A stretch of 21,497 nt of DNA, taken from assembly GCA_964452415.1 (NCBI GenBank), contig CAYVME010000017.1:1-21497 (forward strand), read 5' to 3'. Positions 1 to 6,103 of the stretch are shown in pieces. This DNA is from UBA12068 sp964452415. GTDB lineage: Bacteria; Patescibacteriota; Minisyncoccia; Moranbacterales; GWC2-37-73. The notes beneath the pieces were generated by a model. That model was not told where the DNA came from. It saw only the letters and a program-made list of their open reading frames with translations, and ran no database searches. Made by a program: the position numbers and the translations under genes. Position 1 is the stretch's first letter, and each line of letters opens with the position of its first letter.

Positions 1-2478
1 GGGGGCGGTAAAAACAAATCTCAATCAATCGAAATTCTTTCACCGATTGTGCGAGAAAGAAAAGGGGAATATTTGGCGATTCTGGATGACATGTGGAAGC
101 GAGGATTTTCCGATGCAATTATTGATGGAAAATTGACCAAACTTGAAGATACGAAGGATTTAAAGTTGGCAAGATATGCAAAACACAGCATTGATATCGT
201 TGTTGATCGCATTGGAATCACTGATGAAAATCTGTCTCGTCTTTTTGAAGCTGTTGAACGAGCGCTAAAAATGTCACAAGGACTGGTGAAAATTCGTTGC
301 ACAACACCTGAAGTCAAAAGTGGAAAGTCGAAAGTGAAAAGCTTAAAAGAAGAGTGCTTTGTTGAACAGATCTATAATCAAAAACTTTCTTGTCCAATTC
401 ATGACATTGAATTTCCTGAGATGGAGCCAAGATTGTTTTCCTTCAATTCTCCGTATGGCGCATGTGAAGCTTGTGAGGGGTTGGGAAATAAAAAAGAAAT
501 TGATCCCGCACGCATGCTTCCTGATAAAAACAAAACCATAGCTGAAGGAGGATTGATGCCATGGAGTTATAAGCCGAATAATTATATCGGAAGTGTTTTG
601 AAAGCAGTAACACAATTTTATAATATTCCTGACAATAAACGCATCAAAGATTTGACGGCAAAGCAACTCGATTTGCTTTTATATGGTCATGCAGACGAAG
701 ATGTGATCAGAGTGAAATTTTTTGCGCGCGGAGGCGGAGGACATTTTAATGTTCGCTGGACTGGGATCGTGTCTTGGCTACAAGAAAGATATCGAACCAC
801 AACTTCAGATGGTGTTCGCGAGGATATTGAAAAATATATGTCGCAAAAGCCTTGCAGTGTTTGCAAAGGTTCACGTTATAAAGGTGATGTTCTTCTGGTT
901 ACTGTTGGCGGTAAAAATATTCATGAAACTTCAATTCAAAGTATTGCCGAAAGCGTTTCTTTTTTTGAGAGCATGAAGCTGACCCATCGAGAAGAATTGA
1001 TCGCCGGCAGAATCATGAAAGAGATTATCGCTCGTTTGGTTTTTTTGAATAATGTTGGTTTGAACTATTTGACTTTGCAAAGAGCGGCCTATTCCTTGTC
1101 TGGAGGAGAATCTCAGCGTATTCGTTTGGCTTCGCAAATTGGTTCACAACTCGTGGGAGTTTTGTATATTTTGGATGAGCCATCAATCGGACTGCACGCG
1201 CGAGACAACACCAAGCTCACTGAAACACTTCGTCATCTTCAAGCAATTGGAAACACTTTGATTGTTATTGAACACGATGAGGAGATGATGCGAGGTGCGG
1301 ATTGGTTGGTTGACATTGGACCGAGAGCCGGAAAACATGGAGGAGAAATTGTGGCTCAAGGAACACCGGAAGAAGTGATTAATAATCCAGCATCCTTGAC
1401 TGGGAAATATTTGCGCGGAGAACTTTCAATTGAAATTCCAAAAGTTCGTCGCTCTGTTAATAAGAAAAAATCAATTGTGGTGCGAGGAGCTGTTGAACAT
1501 AACTTGAAAAATGTTACGGCAACATTTCCCTTGAAAGTTTTCACTTGCGTGACTGGAGTTTCAGGTTCTGGAAAATCAACATTGGTTGAGGATACTTTGT
1601 ATAAAGCTCTGGCAAATAAGCTTCATCGCGCGCTTGATGTTCCAGCCAGGCATCAGGAAATTGTTGGGATTGAAAACATTAATAAGGTGATCATGATTGA
1701 TCAATCTCCGATTGGAAGAACGCCACGCTCAAATCCAGCGACTTACACTGGACTTTTCACGCATATCCGAGAACTGTTTGCCAAAACTAAGGACGCAAAA
1801 ATGCGAGGTTATGGCCCCGGCAGGTTCTCCTTTAATGTTCCCGGGGGAAGATGTGACAACTGCTCAGGTGAAGGATATCTCAAAATTGAAATGCAATTCA
1901 TGCCAGATGTATATTTGCCATGCGACGTTTGCAATGGAAAAAGATATAACAGCGAAACTCTGCAAGTGAAATATAAGGACAAAAATATTGCTGAAGTTTT
2001 GGCAATGACAGTTTCTGAAGGAGTTGAATTTTTCGATTCACTCTCAAAAATTTCAGATCCTCTTAAAGTTTTGGAGGATGTTGGTTTGGGATATATTGAA
2101 CTTGGACAAAGCGCGACTACTCTTTCTGGTGGAGAAGCGCAACGCATCAAATTGGCTTCAGAGCTTTCACGCCGAGCAACAGGCGACACTTTGTACATTT
2201 TGGATGAACCAACAACTGGACTTCACTTTGATGACATCAAAAAACTTTTGGAAGTTTTGAATCGCTTGGTGAATGCTGGAAATACGGTGGTGGTTATTGA
2301 ACACAACATGGATGTAATCAAAACTGCTGATTGGATCATTGACATGGGACCAGAAGGGGGAGACGGTGGTGGAAAAATTGTGGTCACTGGGCCACCTGAA
2401 GAAATAATAAAATATCATCAAGAAAGTTATACGGCGAAATATTTGAGGAAGGTTTTGAAACCTAAAAGCCTGGGGTAA
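1..2478 (+). CDS. uvrA: UvrA excinuclease ABC subunit A (5'-truncated by the window edge)
   Basis: DNA damage-recognition ATPase of nucleotide excision repair; it works as a dimer with UvrB. The reading frame is open from base 1, so the start lies upstream and a GTG at 49 is not the true start. 825 residues are visible; by comparison with about 940 in the family, the first ATP-binding half and its Walker A are missing. Visible in order: a UvrB-binding region with the typical SPIVRERKGEY motif; a zinc module before EPRLFSFNSPYGAC; an inserted C..C module (KPCSVCKGSRYK); ABC signature LSGGESQRIRLA with ILDEPSIGLH; the second Walker A GVSGSGKST at about visible residues 519-527; the C-terminal zinc finger GGRCDNC...CDVC; and LSGGEAQRIKLA with ILDEPTTGLH. 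In the first zinc module the usual CxxC reads CPIH, so one ligand would be His. A Lys/Ser-rich insert (bases 311-350) precedes that module. Stop is TAA. A second uvrA lies at 11204. Confidence 0.96.
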   Translation, partial: GGGKNKSQSIEILSPIVRERKGEYLAILDDMWKRGFSDAIIDGKLTKLEDTKDLKLARYAKHSIDIVVDRIGITDENLSRLFEAVERALKMSQGLVKIRCTTPEVKSGKSKVKSLKEECFVEQIYNQKLSCPIHDIEFPEMEPRLFSFNSPYGACEACEGLGNKKEIDPARMLPDKNKTIAEGGLMPWSYKPNNYIGSVLKAVTQFYNIPDNKRIKDLTAKQLDLLLYGHADEDVIRVKFFARGGGGHFNVRWTGIVSWLQERYRTTTSDGVREDIEKYMSQKPCSVCKGSRYKGDVLLVTVGGKNIHETSIQSIAESVSFFESMKLTHREELIAGRIMKEIIARLVFLNNVGLNYLTLQRAAYSLSGGESQRIRLASQIGSQLVGVLYILDEPSIGLHARDNTKLTETLRHLQAIGNTLIVIEHDEEMMRGADWLVDIGPRAGKHGGEIVAQGTPEEVINNPASLTGKYLRGELSIEIPKVRRSVNKKKSIVVRGAVEHNLKNVTATFPLKVFTCVTGVSGSGKSTLVEDTLYKALANKLHRALDVPARHQEIVGIENINKVIMIDQSPIGRTPRSNPATYTGLFTHIRELFAKTKDAKMRGYGPGRFSFNVPGGRCDNCSGEGYLKIEMQFMPDVYLPCDVCNGKRYNSETLQVKYKDKNIAEVLAMTVSEGVEFFDSLSKISDPLKVLEDVGLGYIELGQSATTLSGGEAQRIKLASELSRRATGDTLYILDEPTTGLHFDDIKKLLEVLNRLVNAGNTVVVIEHNMDVIKTADWIIDMGPEGGDGGGKIVVTGPPEEIIKYHQESYTAKYLRKVLKPKSLG
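311..350. repeat. In-frame AAAGTC/AAAGTG low-complexity tract inside uvrA
   Basis: Degenerate tandem words (aagtcaaaag, ggaaagtcg, aaagtgaaaag) encode a Lys/Ser-rich stretch just before the first zinc module of UvrA. UvrA proteins usually have a shorter link here. The same word family recurs elsewhere in this window, in genes and between them. Confidence 0.5.
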
Positions 2479-2508
2479 GTTCAGCAAGTTTTTAAAGTTA
2501 GGACTTAT

Positions 2509-2618
2509 GCAATTGCTCGACCATTTCTCTTTTTGGCACGCTTTTGGAAAAATACTCAATTTCCAAAAGCTCCGATTCACTGTCGTTGCATATGGGCCAA
2601 AAAGAAAAATAGTCTCAC
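2509..2618 (+). repeat. Structured dispersed repeat, copy A (110 bp)
   Basis: This segment is repeated at 21387-21497 with only scattered substitutions and a one-base indel, so it is not a shared coding sequence. It contains nested inverted repeats: an outer arm at 2523-2537 pairs with 2596-2610 with one mismatch, and an inner hairpin CTTTTGGAAA / TTTCCAAAAG pairs 2541-2550 with 2560-2569. The 3' block from about 2570 to 2610 is the best conserved. It starts 30 bases after the uvrA stop. It could be a MITE-like element, a small RNA or an mRNA 3' structure; the sequence alone does not decide. Orientation is arbitrary. Confidence 0.85.
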
Positions 2619-2663
2619 ATTGCTCTAATCTAAGTGTGTAAATGCTAAAAGTAAAAAAAGAAT

Positions 2664-2720
2664 GTCATTCTGAGCGAAGTTAATTTAACTGAAAGGAAAA
2701 TTAACGAAGTCGAAGAATCT
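2664..2720. repeat. REP-like palindromic intergenic repeat
   Basis: The ends read GTCATTCTGAGCGAAG and CGAAGTCGAAGAATCT. These ends match, from memory, a repeat type seen in intergenic DNA of many bacteria (TGTCATTCTGAGCG...CGAAGAATCT). The centre holds the inverted pair TTAATTT / AAATTAA. I see only one copy in this window, so the assignment rests on recognition of the ends. Confidence 0.5.
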
Positions 2721-2743
2721 GTATTTTGTATTTTTGAAATAAA

Positions 2744-2791
2744 AAAGAGGGTGATGTTTTGCTGATATTTCAGCTAAACATCACCCTCTTT
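2744..2791 (-). terminator. Rho-independent terminator of the small minus-strand gene
   Basis: A perfect 16-bp stem (2744-2759 with 2776-2791), capped after a T:T mismatch by a further GCTGA/TCAGC stem. Read on the minus strand it is followed by a T-run. It lies 18 bases beyond the stop of the minus-strand gene at 2810-3127. It could also stop read-through from uvrA, but no T-run follows it on the plus strand. Confidence 0.85.
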
Positions 2792-2809
2792 GCTTCTCGC
2801 GAATATTAT

Positions 2810-3127
2810 TTACTGAAGAGTTTTCAATAATTCATCAAGAAGTATTTCGAATATTTTTGCTCCGCCCACAGTGCATATACGACAGTCAAAGCTTAACTCC
2901 GTATAATGTGAATCAGGCAAGAGTGGGCTGAGACATGTGTCAATTTTGCCCCATATTCCATGTGAAATGGTGGCCAGGTAGGATGAGTGTTCTATTTTGC
3001 TACCAGCGATTCTAAAGGGGATTAATGTGTCATTGAGTTTGACGCTGATATGCTCAGTCTTCATGTTTGAAAGTGCACGTACGAGATCGCTTCCTTTGAA
3101 GCTTTTGTTTAAACAAAGAACTACCAT
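2810..3127 (-). CDS. Small protein of unknown function (105 aa) with leader hairpins
   Basis: I do not recognise the family. The protein is soluble-looking, with no signal peptide or membrane segment; the C-terminal part (FDCRICTVGGAKIFEILLDELLKTL) looks helical and contains a CxxC-like C-R-I-C pair. That it is real is supported by a strong Shine-Dalgarno site (AAGGAGGG at 3136-3143, 8 bases before the ATG), a dedicated terminator at 2744-2791, and a 5' leader with two small hairpins. The leader resembles those of the two minus-strand genes at 4569-4895 and 4951-5178, so the three probably share regulation. It is divergent from uvrC, with 117 bases between the starts. Function unknown. Confidence 0.7.
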   Translation of the reverse strand: MVVLCLNKSFKGSDLVRALSNMKTEHISVKLNDTLIPFRIAGSKIEHSSYLATISHGIWGKIDTCLSPLLPDSHYTELSFDCRICTVGGAKIFEILLDELLKTLQ

Positions 3128-3143
3128 GGTGTGTACCCTCCTT

Positions 3144-3178
3144 GCCTTTCGGCTGGTTATTTTTTTGCCCTTTTCGGG
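3144..3178 (-). promoter_or_regulatory. Tandem mini-hairpins in the 5' leader (leader element L1)
   Basis: On the minus strand the leader reads CCC-GAAAA-GGG (3178-3168), then ATAACCA, then GCC-GAAA-GGC (3153-3144). The second hairpin has a GNRA-like GAAA loop and directly abuts the ribosome binding site AAGGAGGG. Related elements precede the genes starting at 4895 and 5178. A role in translation control is inference. Confidence 0.5.
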
Positions 3179-3209
3179 TTTTTGGTTGTAGTATGTATGT
3201 AATATTCAG

Positions 3210-3236
3210 TTGGGAAAGAAGATTGTTAGTTATACT
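3210..3236 (+). promoter_or_regulatory. Candidate promoter of uvrC, giving a nearly leaderless mRNA
   Basis: A TTGGGA box (3210-3215), a short 15-base spacer and a TATACT -10 box (3231-3236). Only 8 bases separate the -10 from the ATG at 3245, so transcription should begin at or within a base or two of the start codon. No Shine-Dalgarno site is present. Confidence 0.45.
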
Positions 3237-3244
3237 CCTAAATC

Positions 3245-4525
3245 ATGGAAAAGTCAATGATACAACGAAAAGTGGCTGAGCTGCCTCAAAATCCGGGGGT
3301 GTATTTTTTCCGTGATCAAAAAGGAAAAATTTTATACATAGGAAAAGCGACAAATCTGAAAAGTCGCGTGCAGTCATATTTTCGAGCGGTGGAAGTGGCT
3401 GGGAGAAGTGAATGGATTTCATTGATGGTTTCGCAAGTTGAAAATATTGATTTTGAGGAGACTGACAGCGTGCTGGAAGCTTTGATTTTGGAAAGTAATC
3501 TAATTAAAAAGCATCAGCCGAAATATAACACGCTGGAAAAAGATGATAAAAGTTTTTCATATTTTGCAATCACAAAAGAAGAATTTCCAAAAGTCTTAAT
3601 TATTCGTTTTACTGATTTGAATTTTAAAAATCTGGAAGCTAAAAGCTATAAGTTGAAAGCTATCTTTGGTCCTTACACTAGCAAACTCCAAATGCAGACT
3701 GCGCTCAAAATTATTCGCAGAATTTTTCCGTTTCACGCGGGAAAACAAAAAACTGAAAAAGGTTGTCTGGATTTTCAGATTGGAATGTGCCCTGGGCCGT
3801 ATGCTGGAGCAATTTCCAAAATGGATTATGCAAAAAATATCCGTGCAATAAAAATGATTCTCGAAGGCAAGAAAAAAAACTTGATCAAAACTCTGGAAAA
3901 AGAAATGCAATCTCTTGCTAAGAAAAATGAATTTGAAAAAGCAGCACTTCTCAGGAATAAAATATATGCGCTTCAACATATCAGAGATGTGGCATTGATG
4001 ACGAGGGATTTTGACGAAAAGTCATCAATAATCAGTCATCAGTCATCTGGATTTCGTGTTGAGGCATTTGATATATCAAACATTTCTGGTCAGCATGCAG
4101 TTGGCTCAATGGTGGTTTTTGAAAATGGAGTTTCGAACAAATCTCAATATAGAAAATTCAAAATAAAGACCGTGGATGGCTCAAACGATGTGGCAATGAT
4201 GCGAGAAGTTTTGCTTCGTCGCTTCAAGAATGATTGGCCAATGCCAGATCTGGTTTTTCTTGATGGAGGAGCTGGACATTTAAATATGGCTGAAAAATTA
4301 TTACAAAAAGAACTTGGCTTAATTGTCAATGTTGTTTCGGTTGCCAAAGGGCCAACAAGAAAAAAACTAGATATGATATTAGGAGAAAATTTGCAAAAGA
4401 AAAAGGTAAAACAGATTCAAAATATCCTAAAAGATGACAACCTGATTAAGTCTATCATGGATGAGGCACATCGTTTTGCAATTACATATCACCGAAAACT
4501 TCGCAAGAAAAATTCTTTGCAATAA
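3245..4525 (+). CDS. uvrC: UvrC excinuclease subunit, short form lacking the C-terminal HhH domain
   Basis: Dual-incision nuclease of nucleotide excision repair. The N-terminal GIY-YIG domain has GVY at 18-20, YIG at 31-33 and the catalytic Glu in LESNLIK (E83). A UVR motif (EFEKAALLRNKI) follows, then the RNase H-like endonuclease domain with candidate catalytic residues D276 (FDISNISG), D311/D315 (DGSND), D340 (LDGGAGH) and H409 (DEAHRFA). The protein ends at HRKLRKKNSLQ, where longer UvrC proteins continue into the tandem helix-hairpin-helix domain. It is thus about 426 residues against roughly 560-610. Two in-frame low-complexity inserts are present: one before FGPYTS (bases 3635-3662) and one before the RNase H domain (4019-4047). 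M5 is an alternative start. It is convergent with the gene at 4569-4895. Confidence 0.95.
   Translation: MEKSMIQRKVAELPQNPGVYFFRDQKGKILYIGKATNLKSRVQSYFRAVEVAGRSEWISLMVSQVENIDFEETDSVLEALILESNLIKKHQPKYNTLEKDDKSFSYFAITKEEFPKVLIIRFTDLNFKNLEAKSYKLKAIFGPYTSKLQMQTALKIIRRIFPFHAGKQKTEKGCLDFQIGMCPGPYAGAISKMDYAKNIRAIKMILEGKKKNLIKTLEKEMQSLAKKNEFEKAALLRNKIYALQHIRDVALMTRDFDEKSSIISHQSSGFRVEAFDISNISGQHAVGSMVVFENGVSNKSQYRKFKIKTVDGSNDVAMMREVLLRRFKNDWPMPDLVFLDGGAGHLNMAEKLLQKELGLIVNVVSVAKGPTRKKLDMILGENLQKKKVKQIQNILKDDNLIKSIMDEAHRFAITYHRKLRKKNSLQ
3635..3662. repeat. In-frame AAAGCT word tract in uvrC
   Basis: Words gaagct, aaaagct, ataagtt, gaaagct in a row encode LEAKSYKLKA, an insertion in the loop before the conserved FGPY motif. 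Same word family as at 311-350, 13999-14032 and 19471-19510. Confidence 0.5.
4019..4047. repeat. In-frame AGTCATC tandem tract in uvrC
   Basis: AGTCATC occurs three times (4020, 4034 and 4041), the last two as adjacent tandem units. The tract encodes KSSIISHQSS in the linker between the UVR motif region and the RNase H-like domain. Confidence 0.55.
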
Positions 4526-4528
4526 AAA

Positions 4529-4558
4529 AAGGAGACAACCGGTTGCGGCTGTCTCCTT
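4529..4558 (-). terminator. Hairpin terminator between convergent genes
   Basis: AAGGAGACA (4529-4537) pairs with TGTCTCCTT (4550-4558), with an inner CCG/CGG pair. Read on the minus strand it is followed by TTTTTT, so it mainly ends the minus-strand genes at 4951-5178 and 4569-4895. On the plus strand it lies 3 bases after the uvrC stop but lacks a following T-run. Confidence 0.8.
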
Positions 4559-4568
4559 CCCAGGTGGA

Positions 4569-4895
4569 TTACCAAGCATTATTATAAATGTATTCGGCAG
4601 CCTGGGTGATTCTTGATACGATAATGAGATTATGCGGGCACTCTGGTTGCACATACTTATTATCGACCAAGATTATTGTGATGTTTGGGAATTTTATTGC
4701 CAGATTATTGGCCAGTGGAACTTTCTCATCCTCATCCTCGAAGTCAAGAACGATAAATCTTGCTCGCGTTTTTTCAGCTATCTCTTCATCCGGAAGCATT
4801 GTTTCGACAGCTGCATAATGTCCACTTGGCAATTGACCGATGTAGTGGCCAAAGTTTTTCGGATCTGCATCGTCATTAATCAGTAATACTTTCAT
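4569..4895 (-). CDS. Small protein with a receiver-like pattern (108 aa), function unknown
   Basis: The start (MKVLLINDDAD) is set by a strong Shine-Dalgarno site AAAGGGGG at 4905-4912, 9 bases before the ATG; longer in-frame versions up to 5075 would run into the upstream gene. The layout is faintly that of a response-regulator receiver domain: a hydrophobic strand ending in NDD near the N-terminus, FIVLDF with a central Asp, TIILVDN, and LIIVSR. The usual Lys after strand 5 is not clear, and there is no output domain. This is a weak fold-level resemblance only. The gene is 55 bases downstream of the small membrane-protein gene at 4951-5178 and probably co-transcribed with it, ending at the hairpin 4529-4558. 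Leader element L2 lies in the gap. Confidence 0.65.
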   Translation of the reverse strand: MKVLLINDDADPKNFGHYIGQLPSGHYAAVETMLPDEEIAEKTRARFIVLDFEDEDEKVPLANNLAIKFPNITIILVDNKYVQPECPHNLIIVSRITQAAEYIYNNAW

Positions 4896-4934
4896 GTTTT
4901 CGTTCCCCCTTTGTGGTAGTAACTTTTTTCGTGC

Positions 4935-4942
4935 CCTTTCGG
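4935..4942 (-). promoter_or_regulatory. Mini-hairpin in the intercistronic leader (leader element L2)
   Basis: On the minus strand, AATAGCTA is followed by CC-GAAA-GG and then GCAC and an A-run, about 22 bases before the AAAGGGGG ribosome binding site of the gene starting at 4895. Similar to elements L1 and L3. Confidence 0.45.
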
Positions 4943-4950
4943 TAGCTATT

Positions 4951-5178
4951 CTACATGTGAAAATAATGAGAAAGAAAAAGATACAGAACGATAGCGACAA
5001 CGATGAGAATCCAGCCAAAAACCTGTCTTGGCCATTCGTAATGGTGAGTTTTGCTATTAATTGCATAAATGCCAAGAAGGATAATCATAAAGCAGAATGC
5101 TAGGCAACTCAGTGTCTGGATTATTCTTAAAGTGAATTGAAAAATATCCGCACAAGAAAAATCTATATGAAAATGCAT
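4951..5178 (-). CDS. Small two-helix membrane protein (75 aa), unknown function
   Basis: Two hydrophobic segments are visible, roughly residues 13-38 (containing LSCLAFCFMIILLGIYAI) and 53-71 (GWILIVVAIVLYLFL), joined by a short polar loop with HHYEWPR. The start at 5178 is chosen because of the AAGGGAAGG site just upstream (5182-5190) and because the longer frame to 5250 would begin upstream of the likely transcription start. A good minus-strand promoter (5238-5266) and leader element L3 precede it. It is likely the first gene of a two-gene unit with 4569-4895. I do not recognise a family. Confidence 0.65.
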   Translation of the reverse strand: MHFHIDFSCADIFQFTLRIIQTLSCLAFCFMIILLGIYAINSKTHHYEWPRQVFGWILIVVAIVLYLFLSHYFHM

Positions 5179-5197
5179 AATCCTTCCCTTTATTTGT

Positions 5198-5207
5198 GCC
5201 TTTTGGC
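5198..5207 (-). promoter_or_regulatory. Mini-hairpin in the 5' leader (leader element L3)
   Basis: On the minus strand, AATAACC is followed by GCC-AAAA-GGC and CACAAATAA, then the ribosome binding site AAGGGAAGG. The AATAACC-hairpin-GCA order matches L1 closely. Confidence 0.5.
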
Positions 5208-5237
5208 GGTTATTTTTCAAGAAACTGTTAGTATGCA

Positions 5238-5266
5238 AATATAGTCTCAAATAAGGGAAAAGTCAA
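5238..5266 (-). promoter_or_regulatory. Sigma-70-type promoter for the small membrane-protein gene
   Basis: Minus-strand -35 TTGACT (5266-5261), a 17-base spacer, -10 TATATT (5243-5238). The predicted transcription start near 5231 gives a leader of about 53 bases containing element L3. Confidence 0.7.
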
Positions 5267-5312
5267 GTGAAAGAAGACAATATTGGTTGCGTATGAATAT
5301 TTACAAATCAAG

Positions 5313-5344
5313 ACTGAGCTTCGAGAAGGTAGGCGAAACTCAGT
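5313..5344 (+). promoter_or_regulatory. Hairpin upstream of the copper cluster (operator or attenuator candidate)
   Basis: ACTGAGCTTCG (5313-5323) pairs with CGAAACTCAGT (5334-5344) with one internal mismatch and a 10-base loop. A T-rich stretch follows, and the ATG of the first copper-cluster gene is 33 bases downstream. As RNA it could act as an attenuator; as DNA it could be an operator. It does not match the CopY or CsoR operator patterns I know. Confidence 0.45.
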
Positions 5345-5377
5345 TTTGTTCAATTCTTTTTTTGTTAAATTAAGCAA

Positions 5378-5782
5378 ATGAAAAAGATGTTTCGAAAAAT
5401 TTTGCCAAGTTTTCTTTTGACTGCAATCATTGTGATTTCTGGTGGTTTTGCTGATGGAATGATGGCAAATGCCCAAATGGGTTCAATGAATGCAAATTTG
5501 TATATGTCGGGAGAAATGACTCATTATGTTGCCAATGGCCCAATTTTGCATCAACAAGATGTGCCTGCTGGAAATTCTTTGAAGCCATGTTGCCAAGACA
5601 AGCAAGGTGGCGCATCTGCCGTGCAGACTTCGATTTTTTCTCAAGGAGTAAAATTTTTGGCAATTGATTCTGCTCAGGTTGCTTTTGACAATAATTCTGT
5701 TTTTAAAAATACTTTAACTGAACTTTCTTCAGCTTCGCCTCCGAAGCCCGATGTTCTTTTTTCGGTCTTGAAAAAAGAATAA
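5378..5782 (+). CDS. Exported Met- and Cys-containing protein, possible copper-binding (134 aa)
   Basis: The N-terminus is a signal peptide: basic MKKMFRKIL, then a hydrophobic SFLLTAIIVISGG, with likely cleavage around residues 26-33 (ANA-Q or similar). The mature part is rich in Met at its start (QMGSMNANLYMSGEMTHY), contains His residues and a CC pair (KPCCQDK), and ends in a basic tail. I do not recognise a family. The Met/His/Cys composition and the position ahead of the copper genes suggest a periplasmic or surface copper-binding role; that is inference. The start has no Shine-Dalgarno site, as for most genes here. A hairpin lies 33 bases upstream of the ATG and another directly downstream. 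Confidence 0.75.
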   Translation: MKKMFRKILPSFLLTAIIVISGGFADGMMANAQMGSMNANLYMSGEMTHYVANGPILHQQDVPAGNSLKPCCQDKQGGASAVQTSIFSQGVKFLAIDSAQVAFDNNSVFKNTLTELSSASPPKPDVLFSVLKKE

Positions 5783-5795
5783 AATTCTTCTTTTT

Positions 5796-5822
5796 ACGCC
5801 CTTCATGATAAGATGAAGGCGT
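5796..5822 (+). terminator. Hairpin after the exported protein gene
   Basis: ACGCC(C)TTCAT pairs with ATGAAGGCGT with one bulged C and a 6-base loop, followed by a moderately T-rich stretch (GTTTTGGTGTTT). A weak or partial terminator 13 bases after the stop codon; it may separate this gene from the downstream copper genes. Confidence 0.5.
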
Positions 5823-5848
5823 GTTTTGGTGTTTGCTTGCTTGTCGCG

Positions 5849-6013
5849 ACAAACCATCCAGAATTAAATTTTTTGAAAAATCCTCCTCGACGCTCTTTGT
5901 TTTTTATCTAAAATTTTCCCTCACTCGACACAATCATTGGAAAATTTTAGAAAAAACAAAGGCTTACTCAAGCAAGGAAAGTATTTTTAAAAAATTTATT
6001 CTGTCTTGTTTGT
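5849..6013. repeat. Long imperfect inverted repeat (about 165 bp)
   Basis: The inner arms 5895-5919 and 5939-5961 pair over 23 bp with only a two-base bulge (5906-5907) and a 19-base loop. Outer arms continue: about 5849-5881 (starting ACAAAC, then AGAAT, AAATTTTTT) match the reverse complement of about 5982-6013 with a few changes; about 13-20 unmatched bases lie between inner and outer arms. No target-site duplication is evident. It fills most of the 321-base gap between 5782 and 6104. It may be a decayed MITE-like insertion or a large RNA stem-loop. A 64-codon frame inside it is taken to be chance. Confidence 0.75.
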
Positions 6014-6027
6014 AAATCTGTTTGAAA

Positions 6028-6097
6028 AATAATTTAAAATTCTTTCTGACATCCTAATGCGTTAATTCGTTAATGCGTTAATAAATAATTTAAAATT
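6028..6097. repeat. 14-bp direct repeats flanking CGTTAAT tandem units
   Basis: AATAATTTAAAATT occurs at 6028-6041 and again at 6084-6097. Between them, CGTTAAT is repeated three times (about 6060-6080). The second copy lies 6 bases before the ATG at 6104. Confidence 0.7.
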
Positions 6098-6103
6098 GAA
6101 AAT

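Noticed and set aside
2509..2618. The dispersed repeat as an integron attC site
   Set aside because: No GTTRRRY-type core sites and no integrase in the window; the stems do not have the attC layout.
5821..6015. 64-codon open frame on the plus strand
   Set aside because: Lies within the long inverted repeat and has no recognisable features; best explained as chance.
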